From: Shewanella sp. SG41-4
GTDB taxonomy: Bacteria > Pseudomonadota > Gammaproteobacteria > Enterobacterales > Shewanellaceae
Length of the DNA: 35,497 nt
Assembly (NCBI RefSeq): GCF_014164505.1
Contig: NZ_JACJFI010000013.1
Span: 1-35,497, forward strand
Direction of reading: 5' to 3'
The notes under the pieces were generated by a model, which saw only the letters and a program-made list of their open reading frames with translations, searched no databases and was not told where the DNA came from. Every line of letters starts with the position of its first letter. The first letter of the stretch is position 1. Made by a program: the position numbers and the translations under genes. Positions 1 through 7,392 of this stretch are shown piece after piece.

Positions 1-1298
1 CTGAGCAATCGCACATCTTGTAATTGTAAGGCAGACAAATTGACCGATATGGTCAGCTCTTCGTCTAAGAGGTTATATTGCAGCTGCCATCGCTTTAATT
101 GATTACAAGCCGTTTGTAATACCCACTGACCGATCTCACTAATTAAATTTAATTCTTCAGCCATATCAAGAAATACACCTGGCGCTAAAACACCTCGGGT
201 AGGATGATCCCAACGGATCAGAGCCTCAACCCCTTGAACTTTTTTCGTTTTTGTACAAATTTGAGGTTGGTAATAAACTACGAACTGCTGCAATTGCAGC
301 GCATAAGACATTTCTTCTTCAAGAATGGCGTTGCTCTGTGTTTCTTGATGAAGAATATCGGTATACAAACAGAAGTGATTTCGACCGTTCTGCTTAGCTT
401 TATACATGGCAATATCAGCAGACTTCATCATTGCTTCAGGTGAAGAGGCAAACTCACCTAACATAGAAATACCAATACTAGCTGTTATCGAAAAAGCCGT
501 ATTTCCGACTTGTAAAGGAGGGGTCAATGCATCAATAACTTGAGTGGCAATGGCGAATGTTTGTTGCTCTGAATCAATATTATTCGCCAAAATAACGAAT
601 TCGTCACCGCCAAGACGCGCTAAACAATCACCGTCTTTAATTACTGAAGCTAATCTAGTGGCTACGTTTTGTAACAGCTTATCCCCAGTAAAATGGCCTA
701 ATGTGTCATTCACTTTTTTAAAATTGTCTAAATCGATAAACAGAAGCGCGATGTTATCACCGGTGAATAACACTCTAGTACAAGCATCTTTAAGTGTTTT
801 CTCAAAAGTATAACGATTGATTAATTGTGTTAATGAATCTCTATTTGCTAGCCATTCTAATGCGTTATTTTTCTCACGCACTACGCCTTCAAGAAACTGA
901 CGATGTTGCGCCTGACGGATAGTTCTCATTAAACGTTCGGAATTGACCTCGGTTTTTAACAGGAAGTCGTGCGCGCCAACATTGAGTGCATTTAATGATA
1001 AAATTTCATCTTCATGCTGACTCACCATAATAATCGTTGCGTCTGTTTTTTTTCGCGCTAATAGAACTTTAATTAATGCTAAACCGTCAATATCTGGCAA
1101 CCGGTAATCAATCAAGAGCACATCAACAATGTTGTTTTCGAACTGAGCGATCCCTTCTTCGCCTGTTTTGGCCTCTATTATAATAATAGGCCGATGACTG
1201 GACATTAAAGCACGCCTAATTGATTTCCTATCCACAAGGTCGTCATCGATAATTAACAGCGTGATAGGTAACTCTTGGTTAGCAGCGACGTTATTCAT
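1..1298 (-). CDS. REC-GGDEF-EAL response regulator (partial, 3' end outside window)
   Basis: This gene runs off the left edge; 432 residues are visible from the ATG at 1298. An N-terminal receiver domain has the acidic pocket IIDDD (residues 16-20) and a probable phosphoacceptor D64 in LLIDYRLPD. A GGDEF domain with intact GGDEF (residues 230-234) follows, then the start of an EAL domain (EALIRW, E358). The family makes and/or degrades cyclic di-GMP under phosphorelay control, in the cytoplasm. The inhibitory I-site position before GGDEF reads KDGD rather than RxxD, so product inhibition may be weak. The start overlaps the end of the upstream response regulator by 8 bases (ATGAATAA), which suggests translational coupling. 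No histidine kinase is visible beside the pair. Whether both catalytic domains are active cannot be judged, because most of EAL is missing. Confidence 0.9.
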   Translation of the reverse strand, partial: MNNVAANQELPITLLIIDDDLVDRKSIRRALMSSHRPIIIIEAKTGEEGIAQFENNIVDVLLIDYRLPDIDGLALIKVLLARKKTDATIIMVSQHEDEILSLNALNVGAHDFLLKTEVNSERLMRTIRQAQHRQFLEGVVREKNNALEWLANRDSLTQLINRYTFEKTLKDACTRVLFTGDNIALLFIDLDNFKKVNDTLGHFTGDKLLQNVATRLASVIKDGDCLARLGGDEFVILANNIDSEQQTFAIATQVIDALTPPLQVGNTAFSITASIGISMLGEFASSPEAMMKSADIAMYKAKQNGRNHFCLYTDILHQETQSNAILEEEMSYALQLQQFVVYYQPQICTKTKKVQGVEALIRWDHPTRGVLAPGVFLDMAEELNLISEIGQWVLQTACNQLKRWQLQYNLLDEELTISVNLSALQLQDVRLL

Positions 1299-1728
1299 TG
1301 TACGGCAACTCCACTACACGCCAATAATGCCCCAACATATCAACAATGTTCAAAAAGGATTCGCCAACTTGTTTTTTGACTATGTATCCAGCAACATTTT
1401 TTTTGTAGGCTAACATTTTATCTTGATCGTCACTTGAAGTCGTCAATATAAAGACAACACTTCCGCATAGGTCATCGTCAGCACGGAGTTCTTTCAAAAA
1501 GTCGATTCCGCCCATTCGAGGCATATTGATATCAAGTAAAATAATATAAGGTTTGGCAATGGCTTTTTTACGAAGCAGTTCTAGCGCTTCGATACCATCT
1601 TTGGCGCGTATGGTGGGATTAGCGATTCTAAGTTTCTTGAGGGCTCTTTCAATACCAAGGACATCTACATCGTCGTCATCAACAATAAATATTGTCACTT
1701 GCTTGTGTAGCAGAATGTTCTCGCGCAT
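1291..1728 (-). CDS. Single-domain response regulator (Rcp1/CheY-like)
   Basis: A 145-residue stand-alone receiver domain. The acidic pocket is D17-D20, the phosphoacceptor is D66 in LLDINMPRMGG, the switch Thr is in ILTTS (96-97) and the conserved Lys is K118 in GYIVKK. There is no output domain. The long, charged shape resembles receivers of the Rcp1 type, which work with bacteriophytochrome or hybrid kinases. It probably passes phosphate to, or competes with, the REC-GGDEF-EAL protein encoded directly downstream with an 8-base overlap. It is the first gene of the visible operon. The partner kinase must lie elsewhere, since acuI occupies the upstream side. Confidence 0.88.
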   Translation of the reverse strand: MRENILLHKQVTIFIVDDDDVDVLGIERALKKLRIANPTIRAKDGIEALELLRKKAIAKPYIILLDINMPRMGGIDFLKELRADDDLCGSVVFILTTSSDDQDKMLAYKKNVAGYIVKKQVGESFLNIVDMLGHYWRVVELPYNE

Positions 1729-2059
1729 AAATATTTCATCATCCTTGACATGTTAACCATACTGATTAAGAACTATTACGGTTCAGTCATCGTAAAAATA
1801 ATCGTAAAATAAAAAAGAGTTAAGATTATAATATTTAAAGTATTTAATGGCCTTTTTACGCTGATATCAACACTAAAAATATCTTAATACCAGCGTTTAC
1901 TTACTGATTGCTTGATACTATCTCACAAACATAATAGTTCAAAAATAAACCACAAATCAATATTAGCTCATCTTAAACAAAATAACCCTACTTAGTAGCA
2001 TTTTTAATATTTAGCGAGCAATTGATCATCAACTTAGGCTAACTGATTAAACATGCATG
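1729..2059. other. AT-rich intergenic region, no gene seen
   Basis: This stretch lies between the end of acuI (minus) and the start of the response regulator (minus). It is strongly AT-rich, and I found no convincing open frame, RNA gene or hairpin with a U-tract. It should hold the promoter of the two-gene regulator operon, but no hexamer pair stands out. Confidence 0.5.
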
Positions 2060-3043
2060 TTAACGATTTACGTCAACAACAACACGGCCGCGAACCTTAC
2101 CTGCCAATAAGTCACTGGCGACATCAATCGCATCAATCAAACTGATTTCATGAACTATGTCATCAAAAATGGCAGGATCAAGGATTTCACCAAGACGTTG
2201 CCATGCTTCAATACGATCGGCTAACGGTCGCATCACACTGTCAACACCCGCTAACGTCACACAGCGTAAAATGAAAGGCGCGACACTCGCTGGAAAATCC
2301 ATCCCCTGTGCTAAACCACATGCAGCCACAGTCCCACCATATTTTGTACTGGCACACACATTGGCTAATGTATGACTGCCAACAGAATCTACCGCCCCAG
2401 CCCAACGCTCCTTAGCCAAAGGTCGACCAGCTTCTGATAAGCTCGCACGATCAATAATGTCTTTAGCGCCTAACTTTTTCAAATAATCACTTTGATCAAC
2501 CCGCCCGGTAGATGCCACTACCTGATATCCAAGCTTGGCCAAAATTGCGATAGCAAAACTGCCGACACCGCCATTAGCACCGGTCACTAACACTTCACCC
2601 TTATCGGGTGTGACACCATTTTTCTCAAGTGCCATTACACATAACATTGCCGTATAACCAGCAGTGCCTATTGCCATAGCTTGTTGTGGCGAAAATGCTT
2701 TTGGTAATGGAATAAGCCAATCACTTTTTAAACGAGCTTTTGTTGCCAAACCACCACAATGGGTTTCGCCAACGCCAAAACCATTCAATAATACCGTATC
2801 ACCTGTAGCAAACTTATCGCTATCGCTGTGCTCGACAATGCCAACTAAATCAATACCTGGCACCATAGGGAAAGTTCTGACTACAGGCGCTTTTCCAGTA
2901 ATCGCGAGAGCATCTTTGTAATTTAGGGTGCTATAAAGAACTTTTACAGTGACATCACCTTCTGGTAAAACGCTTTCATCAATGCTTTTCACTGTGGTGC
3001 GATAACCTTGGTCATCTTTTTCGATCAACATGCCATTAAACAT
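2060..3043 (-). CDS. acuI: Acrylyl-CoA reductase AcuI (YhdH/YhfP-type MDR oxidoreductase)
   Basis: A 327-residue, zinc-free medium-chain dehydrogenase/reductase. The YhdH/AcuI signature is seen in STLNYKDALAITGK (38-51) and VPGIDLVG (61-68), and the Rossmann nucleotide motif is GANGGVG (155-161). The family reduces acryloyl-CoA to propionyl-CoA with NADPH, which detoxifies acrylate made during DMSP breakdown and other acryloyl-CoA routes. The length matches the family (about 325-330). A TetR regulator lies directly upstream on the same strand. An inverted repeat shared with that regulator's own promoter region sits in the 48-bp gap, 16-30 bases before this start, so acuI probably has its own repressed promoter. 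The family call is secure; the physiological substrate here is inferred. Confidence 0.88.
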   Translation of the reverse strand: MFNGMLIEKDDQGYRTTVKSIDESVLPEGDVTVKVLYSTLNYKDALAITGKAPVVRTFPMVPGIDLVGIVEHSDSDKFATGDTVLLNGFGVGETHCGGLATKARLKSDWLIPLPKAFSPQQAMAIGTAGYTAMLCVMALEKNGVTPDKGEVLVTGANGGVGSFAIAILAKLGYQVVASTGRVDQSDYLKKLGAKDIIDRASLSEAGRPLAKERWAGAVDSVGSHTLANVCASTKYGGTVAACGLAQGMDFPASVAPFILRCVTLAGVDSVMRPLADRIEAWQRLGEILDPAIFDDIVHEISLIDAIDVASDLLAGKVRGRVVVDVNR

Positions 3044-3058
3044 TCTGTTCTCCTAATT

Positions 3059-3073
3059 TAGACTGATCGTCTA
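3059..3073. promoter_or_regulatory. Candidate TetR operator upstream of acuI
   Basis: The sequence TAGAC-TGATC-GTCTA is an inverted repeat with perfect 5-bp arms and a 5-bp centre. It sits between tetR and acuI, 16-30 bases before the acuI start. The same arms and spacing recur at 3771-3785 before tetR. Confidence 0.75.
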
Positions 3074-3091
3074 TTAATGATTAAAAAATTT

Positions 3092-3760
3092 TTATTTTGG
3101 TAACGCCGCCATAAAGTGATCATAGTAGTTATCAAGTGGGCGCTCATCTTGAACCAACTTTGCACGACTTACCGCCCCTTCCCAGCCAACCCAAAAACTT
3201 TCAGCTAAGGCATCACAATTTGCCGTTGTTGATATTTGTCCGAGTGATTGCGCGGCTTGAAGGCAGCGGGCTAAACAAGCTTGCCAACTCAAAAAAATCT
3301 CGATGATTTGCGGCCTAAAACTGTCTGGCAAAACGCCCACTTCTTGACCCAAATTACCCACCAAGCAACCACGTTTAAATTGATACCGAATCATTCCGGC
3401 TTTAGCATCATCAACGAAGTGTCTAATTCGAGTTAATGGTAAATAAGATTCATTAAGTAAATGGATTTCAAGTTTATGTAAAAAGTATTCAGCATAGTTC
3501 TGCAAAACCGCTTGGCCAAACGCTTCTTTACTCGCAAAGTAATGATAAAAAGAGCCTTTTGGTACGCCAACCTTTTTCAAAATAGGTTCTATACCCGATG
3601 AGGCAAAACCTTGCTCTGTCAATTGTTCAAGACCACTACGAATAAGCTCAGCCCGAGTATCAGGATTATCTCGCGAGACTTTAGGTGGCCGACCTCTGCG
3701 CGGTTTAGGGTTTGAACTAGTATGTGGACTCGTCATTATATCTAAGCTTAAATTGTTCAT
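3092..3760 (-). CDS. TetR/AcrR family transcriptional regulator (probable acuI regulator)
   Basis: A 222-residue TetR-family repressor. After a short basic leader containing PRRGRPPK, the HTH spans roughly residues 34-80, including GFASSGIEPILKKVGVPKGSFYHYFASKEAF, with the usual G-S-F-Y-x-Y-F-x-S-K-E signature. The C-terminal ligand-binding part is all helical. A later ATG (residue 9, MTSPHTS) is an alternative start. It is followed after 48 bp by acuI, and identical-arm inverted repeats lie before both genes. It therefore probably represses itself and acuI and releases DNA on binding an electrophile or acyl-CoA-related ligand; the ligand is unknown. Confidence 0.88.
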   Translation of the reverse strand: MNNLSLDIMTSPHTSSNPKPRRGRPPKVSRDNPDTRAELIRSGLEQLTEQGFASSGIEPILKKVGVPKGSFYHYFASKEAFGQAVLQNYAEYFLHKLEIHLLNESYLPLTRIRHFVDDAKAGMIRYQFKRGCLVGNLGQEVGVLPDSFRPQIIEIFLSWQACLARCLQAAQSLGQISTTANCDALAESFWVGWEGAVSRAKLVQDERPLDNYYDHFMAALPK

Positions 3761-3770
3761 AGGCCAATAT

Positions 3771-3785
3771 TAGACCGAACGTCTA
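3771..3785. promoter_or_regulatory. Candidate TetR operator upstream of tetR
   Basis: The sequence TAGAC-CGAAC-GTCTA lies 11-25 bases before the tetR start codon. It has the same arms and 5-bp spacer length as the site at 3059-3073, so the two probably bind the same repressor. Confidence 0.75.
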
Positions 3786-4473
3786 CTTAAATGCAATAAC
3801 ATTGTATTAAATCGCTACTTGAAGCCTAGTTACCCACAAATATTAGGGTAACGACAACATTAGCATAAGCCATTAAGGTCCCACATCACAGAAATGTTAA
3901 CCAGAATTAGCACCATCACTTAATCCACATCAGCGACTAAAATTGCCAATAGATATCCCACCACAGCCATGGCTTCATATGAGAAATTTGAAATAATCAG
4001 CTCGGTAATGTCTAAACTTTAAGTGATCATTCAACATATGCCATATTGTAAAACCCAATCATTTTAATATCGTTACTTGAGCAAAACCATTTGAACCGAA
4101 ATAATTTGAGCTGTAATTACTTGTGTAAAAACACCTTATTGAGTCGCGCCAAAATGGGTCTTATCCTCTTGTGAATAACATAATTTTGGCAACATTTTCA
4201 CTGCATAATAAACAATCTATAGTGTCTACATTAAGCAGACATCAAGCTAAAAATATGGAGAACACACAAAACCAAAAAAACATATCCCATCCAATACAGC
4301 ACCTTACCAATAACTTATTCAAAAATTGAAATATGAACTGCACATAGCAAAATAGTATCCACAACCTAACTGACCAGTGTTACGTCATCATAATTCGTGT
4401 CGCTGACAACATACCAATATTAAGTTAAATAGTTGTTAAAAAAACATTTAATACCATTTTCGCTGAGATTGGA
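3786..4473. other. Long AT-rich intergenic region between divergent units
   Basis: About 690 bases between tetR (minus) and the proline block (plus). Short open frames exist (for example 24 codons from about 4255), but none has a ribosome binding site or composition that argues for a gene. No tRNA-like fold or repeat array was seen. It is unusually long for this window and could hold extended regulatory DNA for the proline genes. Confidence 0.5.
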
Positions 4474-4504
4474 TTGGAAATTTCACCTCAAATGATGCTA
4501 TTAT
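4474..4504 (+). promoter_or_regulatory. Candidate sigma-70 promoter of the proline block
   Basis: There is an extended -10 (TGcTATTAT, hexamer 4499-4504) with TTGGAA at 4474-4479, 19 bp upstream. The predicted start of transcription is near 4511, exactly at the first base of the hairpin described next. The long spacer is partly compensated by the TG extension. Confidence 0.5.
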
Positions 4505-4510
4505 AGTTAG

Positions 4511-4536
4511 ACCACTAACTAGTTTGGTGGTTTTTT
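4511..4536 (+). promoter_or_regulatory. 5'-end hairpin with T-tract before the small ORF/putP
   Basis: ACCACTAA (4511-4518) pairs with TTTGGTGGT (4524-4531 plus one wobble) around a 5-nt loop, and T6 follows. The shape is that of a small intrinsic terminator. The predicted start of transcription lies at its first base, so in the mRNA it would be a 5'-terminal stem-loop. It could stabilise the message or act as an early attenuator. It could also end an unseen upstream transcript. Confidence 0.5.
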
Positions 4537-4594
4537 ATTGTTGATTGAAAATAAATTAACAATAAACCGATTAGCCCGCACCCAGGAGGACATT

Positions 4595-4771
4595 ATGTCA
4601 ACGGACACGTCAAACGAAGAAAATCTCATTACCACTATGTTGAATACCGCTACACTAAAGCTGAAAGAGGCTTCACAATTATTTTGTTTATGTGCCCTTC
4701 TAAGCACCTATCTCTTTGTTATGTTGAAACCTAGCGGGATTCAAAATCACAAAGCGTTAGGAGGAAAATAA
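4595..4771 (+). CDS. Small putative membrane protein upstream of putP (58 aa)
   Basis: This 58-residue frame starts at an ATG with a very strong ribosome binding site (AGGAGG, 4584-4589, 5 bases upstream) and stops three bases before putP. It has an acidic, polar N-terminus (STDTSNEENL), then an amphipathic stretch and one hydrophobic segment (LFCLCALLSTYLFVMLKP, about residues 29-46), ending in a basic tail. That reads as a single-pass membrane protein with the N-terminus probably inside or amphipathic. Its last codons also carry the GGAGG ribosome binding site of putP, so the two are probably translated together. I do not recognise a family, and it is shorter than the DUF4212 small subunits of some sodium/solute symporters. 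It may be an accessory or regulatory peptide of PutP, or a leader ORF. Confidence 0.5.
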   Translation: MSTDTSNEENLITTMLNTATLKLKEASQLFCLCALLSTYLFVMLKPSGIQNHKALGGK

Positions 4772-4774
4772 TTC

Positions 4775-6271
4775 ATGCATTACTTAACCTATGTCTCATT
4801 AGCAATATATTTCCTGGTAATGCTAGGCATTGGATTGTTCGCGTATAAACAATCAACAAGCGATGTATCGGGTTACATTTTGGGTGGCCGTAAAGTCAGC
4901 CCACAAGTTACCGCGCTGTCAGCAGGTGCCTCCGATATGAGTGGCTGGATGCTAATGGGCTTACCTGGGGCTATGTTCTTGGTTGGCTTTGAAACCATCT
5001 ACATTGCATTAGGTCTATTAATTGGTGCATTGGTTAATTACCTTGTTGTAGCACCTAAATTAAGGGTCTATACCGAAGTTGCAGATAACTCCCTGACCAT
5101 TCCTGAGTTTTTTGCTAAGCGCTTCCATGCACCTAACGGTCATGTGCGTATTATCGCAGCAGTTATCATCGTTATCTTCTTTACCTTATATACATCAGCT
5201 GGGCTTGTCGCTGGTGGAAAGTTATTTGTATCAGCATTTGATTTAAGTTATGAACTAGGGTTAATCGTCACCCTTGCTGTAGTAGTGTCTTATACCCTAC
5301 TCGGTGGCTTCTTAGCCGTAAGTCTGACGGACTTTGTACAAGGCTGTATTATGTTTATTGCCTTAGTTTTAGTACCCGTGGTTGCGTATCAAGAGTTTAG
5401 TAGCGCAGACAAAATGATGGGCTTTGCTTATGAGTCTATTCCGCATTTTTCTGATGCGATGCAAAATGTCACTATGCTCGGGTTAATTTCCAGTCTTTCT
5501 TGGGGATTAGGTTATTTTGGCCAACCACATATTATTGTACGATTTATGGCTATCCGCTCAGTCTCGGATATCAAAACCGCACGAAGAATTGGCATGAGCT
5601 GGATGACAGTCACTATCGTTGGTGCGCTGGCTACAGGTCTAGTCGGTATTGCCTATGCCAACAAATTTGACATGAAAGTCAGTGATCCTGAAACCATCTT
5701 TATTATATTTTCAGAATTACTGTTTAATCCTTTAATCAGTGGTTTCTTGCTTGCAGCTATTTTAGCCGCGATTATGAGCACCATATCTTCACAGTTATTA
5801 GTATCGTCAAGCTCGCTAACTGAAGATATCTATCGGGTGATTTCAAAGAAAGAATCAACGGATAAAGAAATGGTTAAAATGGGCCGTTATGGTGTTGCTG
5901 GAGTTGCCATTGTGGCAAGTTTACTAGCACTGGATCGCTCTAACAGTATTTTATCGTTAGTGAGTAATGCTTGGGCAGGATTTGGCGCGGCCTTTGGTCC
6001 ACTGGTATTGTTTAGTTTATACAAACAAAATCTCACTCATAAAGCCGCTGTAGCTGGTATTGTTTCAGGTGCTGCTACCGTCCTCTTTTGGATATATGCT
6101 CCTGTGCTTGCCGACGGAAAAGCATTAACCAGCGTGGTTTATGAAATGATCCCAGGCTTTATTGTTAGTAGTGTAGTGATTTGGATTGCCAGTGCTCTTG
6201 ACTCGGATCCTTGTAATAAAACAGTTGATACCTTCCATGAAGCGAATCGTGTTTTAACCGAGCAACAGTAA
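4775..6271 (+). CDS. putP: Sodium/proline symporter PutP
   Basis: A 498-residue sodium:solute symporter (SSS family) with about 13 membrane spans, matching PutP in length. The N-terminal Na+-site motif is ALSAGASDMSGWMLMGLPGA, with D54 equivalent to the essential Asp55 of E. coli PutP. The second signature, ISSQLLVSSSSLTEDIY, contributes to the same Na+ site. It imports proline with sodium across the inner membrane for nutrition or osmoprotection. It is preceded by AGGAGG with a 10-base spacing. Its stop codon is followed directly by proB, so uptake and biosynthesis appear to be co-transcribed. No putA (catabolic) gene lies nearby, which favours an osmoprotective rather than a catabolic role. 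Confidence 0.93.
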   Translation: MHYLTYVSLAIYFLVMLGIGLFAYKQSTSDVSGYILGGRKVSPQVTALSAGASDMSGWMLMGLPGAMFLVGFETIYIALGLLIGALVNYLVVAPKLRVYTEVADNSLTIPEFFAKRFHAPNGHVRIIAAVIIVIFFTLYTSAGLVAGGKLFVSAFDLSYELGLIVTLAVVVSYTLLGGFLAVSLTDFVQGCIMFIALVLVPVVAYQEFSSADKMMGFAYESIPHFSDAMQNVTMLGLISSLSWGLGYFGQPHIIVRFMAIRSVSDIKTARRIGMSWMTVTIVGALATGLVGIAYANKFDMKVSDPETIFIIFSELLFNPLISGFLLAAILAAIMSTISSQLLVSSSSLTEDIYRVISKKESTDKEMVKMGRYGVAGVAIVASLLALDRSNSILSLVSNAWAGFGAAFGPLVLFSLYKQNLTHKAAVAGIVSGAATVLFWIYAPVLADGKALTSVVYEMIPGFIVSSVVIWIASALDSDPCNKTVDTFHEANRVLTEQQ

Positions 6272-6285
6272 TGGAGAACAATACT

Positions 6286-7392
6286 ATGTCAACTTCACAT
6301 TGGAAACGGATTGTCGTTAAAGTGGGAAGCGCATTAATTGCGCCCCATCAACAAGGTTGTAGCAGCCATTATTTATTAGGTATTGCACAGTTTATTGCTA
6401 CCTGTCGCGCTCAAGGATGCCAAGTTGTATTGGTATCTTCAGGTTCAGTTGCCGCTGGTAGACATCGATTCCCTGATACGGCAGAACCAAGCATTTCGCT
6501 TAAAAAAGCCATGGCAGCAGCAGGCCAGGCCGATATGATGGCCACTTGGGATAAGTTATTTGATTTCCCTTCGGCGCAGTTATTACTTACCCATGGTGAT
6601 TTACGCGATCGCGACCGTTATATCAGCATTAAAAATACTATTTTTACCCTGTTAGACAATGGCTTACTTCCCATTATCAACGAAAACGATGCTGTTACCG
6701 CAGCCAAGTTACGTGTGGGTGATAATGACAATTTATCAGCTATGGTCGCCGCAGCAGCGGATGCAGATGCGTTAATTATCTGCTCTGACGTAAAAGGGCT
6801 TTATACTAAAAACCCTAATTTACATGAAGATGCCACGCTAATTAAGCAAGTCAGTGAAATCAATGCTGAGATTTATGCTATGGCTGGCGGTGCTACGAGC
6901 AGCGTAGGTACTGGTGGCATGTTAACCAAGATTGAAGCCGCTGAGAAAGCGATTTCACACGGAATTGAAACCATGATTGTGGATGGTTTTGACGCGGACA
7001 CATTCAATCAACTTTTAAAGGGCCAAAATCCAGGCACTTTATTCACCCCGTATGATGTACCGATGCAAGAACACTTGCATTGGATGATGCATACCTCACA
7101 AATTCAAGGTGAGTTAATTGTCGAAAATGACTTTAGCGCTGACCTTGAAGAACATGATACTCAACTAACCACAGACGATGTAGTGGCCGTAAGAGGCAAC
7201 TTTTCCGTCGGTGATACTGTTCTAGTGCGCAAAGGCGATGGTACTAAATTGGCTAAAGCCAAATCAAACTACAGTAGTTGTTTATTACATTTTATTGCAG
7301 ACCAGGAAGATCGTGAATTTGCCAACAATGCCCAGCAAAAAACGGGCCCACTGATCTCTGACAAAAACATCGCCATTTTGGAGCAACTATGA
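6286..7392 (+). CDS. proB: Glutamate 5-kinase ProB
   Basis: A 368-residue glutamate 5-kinase, the first enzyme of proline synthesis. The amino-acid-kinase domain shows KVGSALIAP at the N-terminus, NENDAV, VGDNDNLSAMVA and GTGGMLTKIEAA. A C-terminal PUA domain is likely from about residue 270, around VAVRGNFSVGDTV. The Asp of the THGDLRDRDRY segment, equivalent to the region of E. coli Asp107 involved in feedback control, is kept, so there is no obvious sign of a proline-insensitive enzyme. I chose the ATG at 6286 because GGAGA (6273-6277) is 8 bases upstream and the length then matches E. coli ProB (367). A further in-frame ATG at 6271 overlaps the putP stop. It overlaps proA by ATGA. Confidence 0.93.
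   Translation: MSTSHWKRIVVKVGSALIAPHQQGCSSHYLLGIAQFIATCRAQGCQVVLVSSGSVAAGRHRFPDTAEPSISLKKAMAAAGQADMMATWDKLFDFPSAQLLLTHGDLRDRDRYISIKNTIFTLLDNGLLPIINENDAVTAAKLRVGDNDNLSAMVAAAADADALIICSDVKGLYTKNPNLHEDATLIKQVSEINAEIYAMAGGATSSVGTGGMLTKIEAAEKAISHGIETMIVDGFDADTFNQLLKGQNPGTLFTPYDVPMQEHLHWMMHTSQIQGELIVENDFSADLEEHDTQLTTDDVVAVRGNFSVGDTVLVRKGDGTKLAKAKSNYSSCLLHFIADQEDREFANNAQQKTGPLISDKNIAILEQL

Noticed and set aside
2048-2062. Palindrome AACATGCATGTT at the end of acuI
   Set aside because: It is short and includes the stop codon region; no T-run, so not called as a terminator.
4255-4329. 24-codon frame in the gap before the proline block
   Set aside because: No ribosome binding site, low-complexity Asn/Gln/Lys content; expected by chance in AT-rich DNA.
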